Source: Tritrichomonas musculus (Eukaryota; Parabasalia; Tritrichomonadida; Tritrichomonadidae). From it: a stretch of 64,000 nucleotides of DNA. Each line of letters starts with the position of its first letter. The first letter of the stretch is position 1. Below the pieces are notes generated by a model, which was given only the letters and a program-made list of their open reading frames with translations, had not been told where the DNA came from and searched no databases. Below, piece by piece: positions 1 to 9,158 of the stretch. Where the stretch lies: contig JAPFFF010000031.1 of the NCBI GenBank assembly GCA_039105265.1, positions 496,001-560,000 of the forward strand, written 5' to 3'. The translations under genes were made by a program, and so were the position numbers.

Positions 1-2
1 GT

Positions 3-1389
3 GGAAATAAAGGGTGCGCGATCTCTTCACATGGACATAATGTGATCATTAAGAATACTGTCATTGCATTCAAAGATACGTCACCAATCACATCATGCCA
101 AGGATTTGTCATCAAAAATAAATCACATTTTGAACTGATTAACACATCAATATCAAATTGCATTTCATCTTTTGGAGGAGGTGCTTTTTCATATTTGTTA
201 AATGGATCAAATTATGAAGATAATGATGAACTTGTCTTGATTGAAAACTGTCTCTTTAGATTGAACAAAGCAGTTCAAAATGGCGGTGCTGTTGCCATCG
301 AGTCATTCGGATTCATTCGAATCATCAACAGCACGTTTGAGGAAAACATTGCTAACTATAAAAATATAGCAAGTAGTAAATTGTTGGCTCAATATACATC
401 TACCCATATTTTGATTCATCGTTGAGCAGATCGTCTGGATCAGCAAGTGAAATCGAAAAATGCATTTTCAAGAACAATGAAGCTCCTGAAGGTTCATCAA
501 TCTATCTGGCTGGTGAATATCGTTGCAACAAAATCGGCATCAAGGACAACGAATTCACAAGCAAAATGAGGAGCTCGTCTGTTATTTTAACAGAAATCTG
601 CAGCTTTTCATATGACGAGATTTCATCAGGAAACACTTTCAAAATCGACAATGGGGGCAGCAATGAAGGAGGGAGCAATTCATACCTGCCGATACCCGCC
701 TGGTTTTTCATTCAGTTCGACGTATGAATTCACATTTAGTTCAACATTTTCAGCCAGTAATAAGAACACAGAAACAGTTGATTCCGAATCACTTTCATCC
801 ATTCAGAACCCGCCGCAAATTACATCTACAATAACGATAACAAAGTCCAGTCAAAAAAAGCGAACTTGCAATCATAACTTCAACAGAAGTGTCATTGCCA
901 ACTGCTACAAACGATCCAACGCCGAATGTTGTAAAAGTCACGTACTCAAAGAGCTTCTCTGTATCGCACACCAACATGAAATCTGTTTCGTTTTCATTGT
1001 CCAATGTTCTCTCAAATACTTGCCAAGTCATCTACGATCAAAGCAGAGGAACTTACACGACGGTCATCACGCAATTGCACTATCAGTCTTACCTTCCGTA
1101 GACCATTTACTTCCTGTCTCCAGTTTACATTGAAAGAAATGTCCCAATTGAACTGATGCCTCGGAAACGGATATCACAGGAGCAGCTGATTGGCGTGACT
1201 TGCGGATCAGCATCTGTTTTCTTTTTGATCTTGGAAATCATCATTCTTGTTGTTAGAAAACGAAGAGAAAATATTGAGCAAAGTGAAGATTTTATTGATT
1301 TTTCATCAGACAAAGGTGAAATATACATCAAAGATGGAGAGGCCAATATTTATGAAAACGAATTTGCCAATGGATTCCCTCAAGATTAG
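3..1389 (+). pseudogene. Decayed Pmp-like beta-helix surface membrane protein (3' part)
   Basis: The frame is already open at the window edge, so the gene starts outside. The first part (to about 425) has parallel beta-helix repeats of the polymorphic-membrane-protein type (GGA-x, NGGAVAI, FEENIA). It continues in a second frame (422-727: SEIEKCIFKNNEA), then a Ser/Thr-rich stretch in a third frame (about 700-870). The last part (889-1389) ends with a hydrophobic segment of about 22 residues near 1195-1255, a basic stop-transfer RKRR and an acidic tail. That is the expected order for a type I Pmp-like surface protein: beta helix, Ser/Thr stalk, one TM, short cytoplasmic tail. At least three frame changes and one internal stop (near 1101) break it, so I call it a pseudogene. 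Sequencing error in an otherwise intact gene is the alternative. Confidence 0.6.
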
Positions 1390-1864
1390 AGCGATTTATT
1401 GATTGAAATTATTTTAAGTCAATGGCTTATTGCAACTTAAATAAATTGGTTTTTTTATTTAAAATAAAATAATTTTTTTAAAAATTATGATAATGATAAC
1501 ATCAAAAGAATAATATTATGATATTCATTATTTTATATTACAAAACCAAACATAAAATATAAGTGATATTTCTTTTCAGTATAATGAATTAAATAAATTT
1601 TTGTGAATATTTTCTTATAACCAATTGAATATTAAATATAGTTTAATATGAACTAAAAAAAAATACTATAAAATACACTCCAAATCATGCCAATTTCTAA
1701 AAACAAAATTTAAAAATTAAAAAGAAGCAATAAGTTATCTTAAATAGTTTTAATATATAATACAAAATATATGTATAGAACTATGTATAGTAATTTACAT
1801 ATTAAAAATGGTATTAGAACCAATTTATCAATTCTAAAACCCATTTTAAATCTCTAATTACAAA
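1390..1864. other. AT-rich intergenic spacer
   Basis: Spacer of about 475 bp between the decayed surface-protein gene and the 3' end of CDC27. It consists of A/T runs with no ORF, RNA-gene box or inverted repeat that I could recognise. Confidence 0.6.
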
Positions 1865-3457
1865 TCATTGATTGTCATTATCATGGTCGTCATCGTCACT
1901 TTTGATAATTTGATCAACCAAATCATCAACCATTCCTTCGACAGCTGTTGATATTTCTTTTTTATCATTATATCCCTTAATTGCCGCATCAACAAAGTAA
2001 TATAACGAGTTTTTGAAATCACCTTGTTGTTGAGCAATTTTTCCTTGAACGAAAGAGATTGCAGGCTCGTGAATAGACAACGGGCCAGCCTGATTAAGGC
2101 AATTTTTAGCCTCATTAAGATTTCCATCGCTATAAAGAACCATTCCTTTCTCATAAATTGCAACGACATTTGAAGGATCAAGTTCGAGTGCCTTGTTAAA
2201 CATTTCCAAGGACTCTTCATGTCTTCCACACTTTCTCAAAACTGTTCCATAAATGAAGCAAAGAATTGATGAATATGGATTCAGTTCTAGAGCCTTTCTG
2301 ATGTAATATTCAGCTGATGCAAAATTATCTTGTCTGAATTTTACTTCTCCAAGGCCATACCAAGCGCTCCATTCAAATGGGCTTCGTGCAATTGATTTCA
2401 TAAATGCTTTTTCAGATTCTTTCAACATTCCTAAGAGTAAGTAATCGTGCCCGGCAAGCGTAAGAGCATATGAACATTTTTTGGAAATATTGGAGGCGCG
2501 TTCAAACATTTCAATTGCTTTTTCAGTATTTTGTTGTAATGAAAAAAGATTTCCAGCAGCTATCCATGTTTCTGGACAATTTGGTGCGATATTTTTGATA
2601 TTTAATACTAAATTCGTTAACGTTAATGTATCTTTTAATTGCCAAAGAACTGTCGAATATGTGTCAGAACCTTCAATAAAATATGGATACATTTCAAATA
2701 AATTCTTAAATGCAACTGCAGCTTCAATGTATTTTGATCTTTTGAAATAATACATTGCAACCGATTTTTTAACCATTGGTAGGTTTTCATATTCTTGCTT
2801 AATATCTCGAGTTGGATCAAAATCTTGATTTAAAAATAGTAATTCTGTAATTGATATTTCTTGATTTGGTAGTAAATCGGATGAATTTAGTGTTTTAACT
2901 TTCAATGATTCTGAAGATGTCGCTGGCTTTAAAATCGTTGTATTCTTTTTCTTTATACTATTGGATATTTCATTTAACGAATCTTTGCCTGCATAATTTA
3001 TAGCAGATACCATATATCGATCTTGTCGTACACATTCTTTGTAATTCTCTTGTGAAAAAACATGTCTATAAGTTCTTGTTTTAATTGTTGCTAATAAATA
3101 ATTATAAGTGATATAAAGATATTTCTTTAATTGTGGATCGGATATTTTTGATACTTCTCCGCTATCAAAACATTTTAAAATAGATTCGGCTGCAGAATAA
3201 TTACCGCTTTCAAAATAAGATTGAGCATATAAAATAATAATTTCTGGATTTCCATTAATAAATTGTTCATATTCTTTTAATAAAATGGACGCTAAGGCTG
3301 GGCAACCAGTTTCCATATAAGCCCTAGCATAAAGATGTAGAAAACGTGATTTAATTGAATTAGGTGATAGATTAAAAAACTCATGGCATAAAAGTAACGC
3401 ATTGTCATACATTCTGAATCGTAATGAATATTCAAGAGTTTCTAAAATATCATTCAT
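1865..3457 (-). CDS. CDC27: APC/C subunit CDC27/APC3, TPR protein
   Basis: A 530-aa TPR protein of the anaphase-promoting complex, the ubiquitin ligase that drives exit from mitosis. An N-terminal TPR block (about residues 1-120) is followed by a linker and then a long TPR superhelix (about 225-500). The superhelix carries hallmarks of Cdc27/APC3: GSDTYSTVLWQLKD, then APNCPETWIAAGNLFSLQ, LAGHDYLLLG and SAWYGLGEVKFRQ. In the family, the TPR groove binds Cdc20/Cdh1 IR tails and the N-terminal half dimerises. The protein is shorter than the human one (about 820 aa), mainly because the disordered loop between the TPR blocks is short. It ends in an Asp-rich tail. It starts at the first ATG and is divergent from the membrane-protein gene at 3596, with 138 bp between them. 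Cdc23/APC8 is a less likely alternative. Confidence 0.9.
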   Translation of the reverse strand: MNDILETLEYSLRFRMYDNALLLCHEFFNLSPNSIKSRFLHLYARAYMETGCPALASILLKEYEQFINGNPEIIILYAQSYFESGNYSAAESILKCFDSGEVSKISDPQLKKYLYITYNYLLATIKTRTYRHVFSQENYKECVRQDRYMVSAINYAGKDSLNEISNSIKKKNTTILKPATSSESLKVKTLNSSDLLPNQEISITELLFLNQDFDPTRDIKQEYENLPMVKKSVAMYYFKRSKYIEAAVAFKNLFEMYPYFIEGSDTYSTVLWQLKDTLTLTNLVLNIKNIAPNCPETWIAAGNLFSLQQNTEKAIEMFERASNISKKCSYALTLAGHDYLLLGMLKESEKAFMKSIARSPFEWSAWYGLGEVKFRQDNFASAEYYIRKALELNPYSSILCFIYGTVLRKCGRHEESLEMFNKALELDPSNVVAIYEKGMVLYSDGNLNEAKNCLNQAGPLSIHEPAISFVQGKIAQQQGDFKNSLYYFVDAAIKGYNDKKEISTAVEGMVDDLVDQIIKSDDDDHDNDNQ

Positions 3458-3595
3458 TTATTTAAATTTCTATTTTTTTTTTTTTAAACGCTACTTATAA
3501 TCATCAAATTTTAGGCCATTTATTTCACCAGAACGAATAAACTATAAATTGAATTTTTTCAATATTTATAAATCTCGATTGACTTTTAATATCCT

Positions 3596-5215
3596 ATGGC
3601 AGAAGTATCATTATCATTCATCAGCCAACAGGATATAAAAGAAAATCGTGATGAACGTATTATACAAGCTAAAAGAATGCAATCATCCATCTTCGCCAGG
3701 TTTACTGCGAAAAGAGGTGCAGGCCGAGTAGAACGATATTTTGTGAAATTGCGAGCACAGCAAGTTAATATATCAATCCAATTGGTTTCTTTTTTTATTG
3801 TTTTGATTCTTGTTGTTGTTCATACTTATTTAAATATGTCACATTTCCAAAATTATTTTTCGTCAACGGTTATTGATATGGCAACTCCGATTCGTTTGCA
3901 AACATTTTTGTATACAACAGATATATTTTATGAAGCCAATTATTTTTCCAAAATTATTTCAAATTTTTTTTCGCACCCTTCAGTATTTCTACAATCGGCT
4001 GATAGCGCTTTTAATATATCACAATTGGAAATTAGAGCTCTTAAGTCGATGATTATAGGTGCATCCTCTTTTTCTGATTGCGGTTTTTCTACAGGTTCAA
4101 TCATATCATCAGAAATTGTTGATTTTAGCAAAGAAAAATTTCGACTCTACATGTCATATCCATCAGATGAATATACACCTGGTTTACTATGTACGTGGGA
4201 TGCATTTGGTACAAATAGCGAAAATTCAGGTTTCAATGCATCATTTCCAAATAGAATAGGTGATTGTGAAACTGACTATCTCGAAAATTCTCTTCGTCGA
4301 AACTGGTATCAATATGGAGTTGGATTAAATCGATCTACTTGGACCAACATTTACTACATTTATTCAAAAAACAGTGAAGCACAGCCCTCTATCTCATCGG
4401 TATCGCCATCACATAATGCGAATGGTGAAGTAAGTGCTGTTTTTTCTTTTGATATTACCCTAGATAGACTTAGCAAACTACTTTCAAATGCTCTTCCAGC
4501 TAAAAATTCTAGATTTGCCGTTATTTCACAACTAAGAGCGATTGTTGGTGTGACTGGTGATGAAACGCCAGTAGATTTTTACAAAGGCGATATTGTTACA
4601 AAGACTCTACCTGAATTACGAGATCAAATTTGGGAACTTTTGATTGAAAAAATGTCGGAAAAATTTTCTTCCACATCGTTAGCCAATTATCAATTGGATA
4701 ATATATCAACATCTATTGAAATCGATGATATTGAGTATGGATACTCAATTTATGTAAGAAATTTTACAGCTTCAAGTTCTTTTGATTGGACTTTTTTGGC
4801 TGCAATATGTTTAACTGATATGTTTAATGTTAATTTACAAAGTCCAAGAGATGTTTATTTAGAAGCTATTCTACCTCTTCTCTTTGGCTGGCTTCTCTAT
4901 TTCGTATTTAAATGTATTTACAACTACTTAATCGATATGGAACAAAATCGTCTTCTTACAACCAAAAGTCGTCGTCAGTCTAGAATTGTAACTGAAGATG
5001 GAATTGATTTAGCTGTTGCTTCTATGAAAAAATTGATGATGTCGCATGCTGATAATAAAGTTGTTCTGAAAAATGTTGCGGAAGTCTTAGGTGAGATGCA
5101 ATCATGTAATGGTAATATATATTTTTCGTCTCATAACTTTTATGCTGATATTTCTAATAGTTCATTAAGAAAGAAATTTATACAGATTTATGGGCCTGAT
5201 GATTTAAAAACATGA
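3596..5215 (+). CDS. Two-TM membrane protein with large sensor-like ectodomain
   Basis: A 539-aa protein. A basic cytosolic N-terminus of about 55 residues is followed by TM1 (about 58-79, ISIQLVSFFIVLILVVVHTY). Then comes an ectodomain of about 340 residues with Cys pairs and many potential N-glycosylation sites, TM2 (about 423-445) and a cytosolic tail of about 95 residues. This layout (TM, Cache-like sensor, TM) matches the front half of the receptor-type adenylyl/guanylyl cyclases that are abundant in trichomonads, but no cyclase or kinase domain follows TM2. The Cache assignment is inferred from architecture only. The protein could be a truncated member of such a family or a stand-alone sensor. 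The CDC27 gene runs divergently just upstream. Confidence 0.6.
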   Translation: MAEVSLSFISQQDIKENRDERIIQAKRMQSSIFARFTAKRGAGRVERYFVKLRAQQVNISIQLVSFFIVLILVVVHTYLNMSHFQNYFSSTVIDMATPIRLQTFLYTTDIFYEANYFSKIISNFFSHPSVFLQSADSAFNISQLEIRALKSMIIGASSFSDCGFSTGSIISSEIVDFSKEKFRLYMSYPSDEYTPGLLCTWDAFGTNSENSGFNASFPNRIGDCETDYLENSLRRNWYQYGVGLNRSTWTNIYYIYSKNSEAQPSISSVSPSHNANGEVSAVFSFDITLDRLSKLLSNALPAKNSRFAVISQLRAIVGVTGDETPVDFYKGDIVTKTLPELRDQIWELLIEKMSEKFSSTSLANYQLDNISTSIEIDDIEYGYSIYVRNFTASSSFDWTFLAAICLTDMFNVNLQSPRDVYLEAILPLLFGWLLYFVFKCIYNYLIDMEQNRLLTTKSRRQSRIVTEDGIDLAVASMKKLMMSHADNKVVLKNVAEVLGEMQSCNGNIYFSSHNFYADISNSSLRKKFIQIYGPDDLKT

Positions 5216-5462
5216 GGAATGTAATTTATAATTTCTTTAATTTTGTGTTCTCTTTTTATTTGAATATAAAGATATGTTTTTATTTGCGTATTTTTGTAAA
5301 CAATTTTATATACAACTCATTTGTTTTTTTATTTTAGGATTTGTTTTTTATAAAAAAATCATTAAATCATTGAAAAAAAAAAAATTAAAATAAAAACAAT
5401 TCTTTACAAATAATATTCCTATTTTGGATAATAAGGTAAAAATGGCAAAAAAAAGTACATAT

Positions 5463-6380
5463 TCATGTCCATCCAGATGACGATGTTGATGAAAATGATA
5501 TCATTTGCTCCTGCTGTTGCTCTCCTCCTTGCTCTTGCTCTTCGCTTGTTTGACTTTGAGATTGAGAACTTTTTGAATTTAAATCACGATATTTGTTTTG
5601 TGGTCGTTTTGATTTTGTACTTTGTCGTGGTGGCTGTCTTGTTTTTTGCAGGGATTTTTCTGGATTTGTATTTTTGGTTCTTTTTGCTGTGGGTTTTGAT
5701 TTATTAGATGGGCCTATGTTAAGTTGTGGCGGAGGTACAATTTCTCCGTCTGATGCATCTTCAGGTTCCAATTCTTTAGGGTGAATCTTGTGTAAGTAAT
5801 TTCTTTTTTTGAGGCTATTTAGCTGACATTTAAGTGAATCTCTATCACGTAGTAAATTACTATATTTTTCAGACAAATTTTCAATGATCATATCACGTTC
5901 TTTGATATCGCTTTTTAAAATTTGAATTTGTGATTCATACATAGCTTTGGTTCTTTGATCTGATTCATCTGGAATTTTATTTTGATTTTTTTGTCCTTTT
6001 TTAAGTTGATGAACTTCCCAAGTTAACTGGCCAACAGCATATAAATAATACTCGACAGCCATTTGGAGAATCATAAATGAATGTAATGCACCTCTGGAAC
6101 CAAATTGTTGCGCTTCTACTTGAGTTATATTTGAAAATACAATTGGGTATAGTATTGACATAATAAATTGAATGTCACCTGTTTGGCTAATTTTAACAAC
6201 ATCGATGTTTCCCATCATTTCATAATCAAGACGAGATATTCTTTTAGCAAAAATAAATGGTTTATATTCAATATTTGGTGGATTAAAATAAAAATTATAT
6301 GGAGAAGATTGTTGAGAAAAAGCGTCAAAGAATGCTGGATTTTGAGAAAAATCATTTCGAGGTTGGCCGTAATAACTCAT
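5463..6380 (-). CDS. DZIP1-like (Iguana) N-terminal domain, coiled-coil protein
   Basis: A 305-aa protein. Residues about 40-130 match the DAZ-interacting protein 1 N-terminal domain pattern: FIFAKRISRLDYEMMGNIDV, then a helical stretch ending in MILQMAVEYYLYAVGQLTWE. In animals DZIP1 acts at the basal body and ciliary transition zone. A coiled coil follows (about 150-205), then a basic, proline-rich and Ser/Gln/Glu-rich disordered tail ending in SSSGWT. The C2H2 finger that follows the domain in vertebrate DZIP1 is not evident; after the coiled coil there is only a low-complexity tail. It starts at the first ATG (6380). Its 3' end faces the 3' end of the preceding plus-strand gene. Confidence 0.65.
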   Translation of the reverse strand: MSYYGQPRNDFSQNPAFFDAFSQQSSPYNFYFNPPNIEYKPFIFAKRISRLDYEMMGNIDVVKISQTGDIQFIMSILYPIVFSNITQVEAQQFGSRGALHSFMILQMAVEYYLYAVGQLTWEVHQLKKGQKNQNKIPDESDQRTKAMYESQIQILKSDIKERDMIIENLSEKYSNLLRDRDSLKCQLNSLKKRNYLHKIHPKELEPEDASDGEIVPPPQLNIGPSNKSKPTAKRTKNTNPEKSLQKTRQPPRQSTKSKRPQNKYRDLNSKSSQSQSQTSEEQEQGGEQQQEQMISFSSTSSSGWT

Positions 6381-6955
6381 TTCTCGGAATTTGAATAAAA
6401 GGCCAAATAACTTCAGAAACTTGATATTGTGAAAATAACCCCGCCAAATTATAACTTTTTAATAAATATTTATTGACGCGAATATACAGATGGATTTAAT
6501 AAATAAAAATGCAAATGCAATTTGACTTTCTGAATCAAAATGCTGCATAATTGAATATCTCACATAATCAGTCAAATCATCATTATTATTGTCATATATT
6601 AAAAAAAAATAAAAAATAAAATAAATAATTATATCTTGATTGCTCAAGAATTAATGTTACCGTTATAAATACGGCTAGGCAATGTATTGATGTTCCCACT
6701 TCCGAAAGTCATGTGGTATAAAACCTAATCCTAATTAGGTTTGCCCTTGAATTTCCGAAGAAGGAGCATCACCAGAAAATAATAAATAGTAAACCAGTTT
6801 TGAAAAAAGAAAACATTACACTTTTTTTTGGATTTTGGTCGAAGACTTAGCTTGAAGTTAAGATCGGCTTTAAGCTCAGACCTAGACTGTAACCCATTTT
6901 CTTTTTCTTTCTTTGAGTAAATTACACTTATAAAAAGCAAATAAGAAATACCTTA
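6381..6955. other. Intergenic spacer with a perfect hairpin
   Basis: Spacer of about 575 bp between two minus-strand genes. It is AT-rich except for a more mixed segment at about 6650-6760 that holds a perfect inverted repeat: AAACCTAAT (6721-6729), a 4-nt loop, then ATTAGGTTT (6734-6742). It lies just downstream of the Q/N-rich gene on the minus strand, so it could be a 3' UTR structure or part of a small RNA. No Pol III boxes or tRNA fold were seen. Confidence 0.45.
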
Positions 6956-8248
6956 TCAAGTTTTGTACAATTCGTCCCATACGAAAAGGAGACGTTTGAT
7001 TGGATCATCACGATACTCGTTACCTAATTTTGTATAAGTCTCATTATCAATAGTATTACTGGATTCGTCATTTTCGCTTTGATCATTCTCCTCATCAGAA
7101 CTGCTATCAGAATCAAAAATGTTTTCATCTTCTTGTATAGTTCCCAAAACTCCGTCATCATCATCATCCAAATTTTCATTTTCGTTATCATTGTTGATGT
7201 TGCCATCACTATCATTAGCGTTGCTACTGCTGTCGCTATTATAATTATATATAAATGAATCTTCTTCGTCATTTTCGTCTTGGTTCATTTTAATGAGTGA
7301 TTTTAGTGTGAATCCAGTAGAATTATAATTTAAATTGTTATTAGTTTCATTTGTCTGTAAATTACTAAATGTTTGATTAAAGCTTCGTGGCGGAAGCGGA
7401 GGCAAAACCCATCCCCATTTCTGGCATTGTTGCTCAATAGTAATTGATGGAGGAATCCGATCGATTGAGCTGGTATCACGTGTATTCTGTTTCTTTGTAT
7501 CATGGATAGCTTGTTTCTTTTGTTTTTTTGCGCTCTTACTTGATTTTTGTTTTGGCTGATTTGAAGCTTGATTATTATTGTTTTGATTGGTATTATTACT
7601 TTTATTCTGATTCGGATTTTTAGGTGTCTGATGAGCATTTGGTTTTTTTGATGGTTTCGGAGGTGTATTAGAAAAAGGTTTGTTAAATGCCGAATGGTGA
7701 GGTGCCATTTGCTGATGAATAGAGCTGGATTGATATGGCTTATAAAAACGCTGGTATACAGGTGGATGATTTGATTGTGGAGGTGGTGGGGGTGGCGTTG
7801 GATTTTGTGTGGGAGGCATTGGCATATACATTGAACGCTGATTTGGATGGTATTGGTAAAATTGTGGATCATTTGGAAATGGCCCAGGAGCTGTGTGCCA
7901 TTGAACTGGATTTTGCTGGTATTGGTTATGAATATTAGAACGAGGATCTATTTGATGATCTTGTGTATTTATAGCTTGAGCAGGATGCATTCCAGTAATT
8001 AAGTCTTGTTGAGGCATATTTACAATATTTGAACGATTATTGTTCATATCATGAAAGGAAGGATTTGTTTGAGGATTATTGTACATAGCTTGATAATTAG
8101 ACATATTTGGAGCTTGTGGTATGTATTGTTGAGGGTATGATGGATAAATTGGTGGATGAAAAGTAGGCGGAATCATATTATTAGCTTGTTGTTGGGGCGA
8201 TTGATTATATGTCCCCTGGGGTTGCATTGGAACCTGATGCGGATTCAT
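6956..8248 (-). CDS. Q/N/P-rich low-complexity protein with acidic segment
   Basis: A 430-aa protein starting at the first ATG (MNPHQVPMQ). The N-terminal half is Gln/Asn/Pro/Tyr-rich with a PTPPPPPPQ run. A basic Lys/Asn/Gln-rich stretch (about 200-260) follows, then a short conserved-looking island, WGWVLPPLPPRSFNQTF (about 285-300). Next is a strongly acidic Asp/Glu/Asn/Ser segment (about 330-405), and the protein ends with YRDDPIKRLLFVWDELYKT, a possible amphipathic helix. I do not recognise the family. The composition suggests an intrinsically disordered, possibly nuclear or RNA-granule protein, but function is unknown. Confidence 0.6.
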   Translation of the reverse strand: MNPHQVPMQPQGTYNQSPQQQANNMIPPTFHPPIYPSYPQQYIPQAPNMSNYQAMYNNPQTNPSFHDMNNNRSNIVNMPQQDLITGMHPAQAINTQDHQIDPRSNIHNQYQQNPVQWHTAPGPFPNDPQFYQYHPNQRSMYMPMPPTQNPTPPPPPPQSNHPPVYQRFYKPYQSSSIHQQMAPHHSAFNKPFSNTPPKPSKKPNAHQTPKNPNQNKSNNTNQNNNNQASNQPKQKSSKSAKKQKKQAIHDTKKQNTRDTSSIDRIPPSITIEQQCQKWGWVLPPLPPRSFNQTFSNLQTNETNNNLNYNSTGFTLKSLIKMNQDENDEEDSFIYNYNSDSSSNANDSDGNINNDNENENLDDDDDGVLGTIQEDENIFDSDSSSDEENDQSENDESSNTIDNETYTKLGNEYRDDPIKRLLFVWDELYKT

Positions 8249-9158
8249 TTTATTAATATTTTTGAACAAAAGCTAATGAATGCTGTTAAATATTCAAAAA
8301 AGAAAATTTGAAGATTCGCATTCAATTTTTTTGAGAACTTCCCTCCCCTCCCTACAATTCGTAATTTTTTTGAGTGATTTTTTTTATATCTCCATAAATA
8401 AACAATTTTTAAAAAATATTTTATATTAATTAAATTCAGTTATATAAAATATTAATATAAATATATATTTTTATTTTCAAAAACAAAGAAAATATAGAAA
8501 AATAAACAAAAAAAGATATTTTTTTATCGTAAGGAATGTTGCCAATAAATGTATAGTATTAATATTTATGCTTAATCCTACAAAATTCATAAACTTTTTT
8601 TCCAAAAAAAATGGATTGGAAAAAAATATAATATTATTTTTCTTTTTTCTTTTTAGCAATTCTAAAATAATATGGATTTTTTGAAACTGCTTTGGAAGTA
8701 AGCTTTAATTAAAGTAGACAAATATTCATATTTTCATCTGATTTTCTTATTTTTTCGTGTCAAAAAATTCAGAAAAGTATTCAAAAAAGTTACGAATTGT
8801 TGGAGGGTATTGATTTCTTTACAACAATTAGTGAAAATTCAATTAAATTAAGATGAATTTATTTTTTTGATTAGAGATAGTGTTATAAATGAGATTATTC
8901 AGGTTTTCATTTGATCATATTATAAATAACGTATTTCTATTGAATATCAAAAAGTTAACATTTTTTGGTTAACAAAAACAAAAAAAAAAGCTTTTTCATC
9001 AAAAAATACGTTGCTTTTTGAACAGTCTCCTTTGATATATTTAATATATCCCAGTTAGCATAAATTAGTGATGAGTAATGAATTTAAAATGTTTTATTAT
9101 AATAACGTATTGATATAAACAATATTTTATTCAAAAAATAAAAAAAAAGAAATAGTAT
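8249..9158. other. Gene-free spacer
   Basis: Spacer of about 910 bp, AT-rich, between two minus-strand genes. No coding frame is convincing. It contains a pair of imperfect inverted repeats (8347-8374 and 8779-8806), listed separately as a possible small transposon. The remainder (8807-9158) shows only A/T tracts. Confidence 0.5.
8347..8806. mobile_element. Possible MITE bounded by about 27-bp inverted repeats
   Basis: The left arm reads CTCCCTACAATTCGTAA followed by a T-run and GAGTG. The reverse complement of the right arm (8779-8806) reads CCCTCCAACAATTCGTAA followed by CTTTTTTGAA. They share ACAATTCGTAA plus flanking CCTCC and TTTTTTGA with a few mismatches. The 460-bp interior has no ORF. 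I could not define a target duplication, so superfamily is unassigned and chance similarity of AT-rich arms is possible. Confidence 0.35.
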
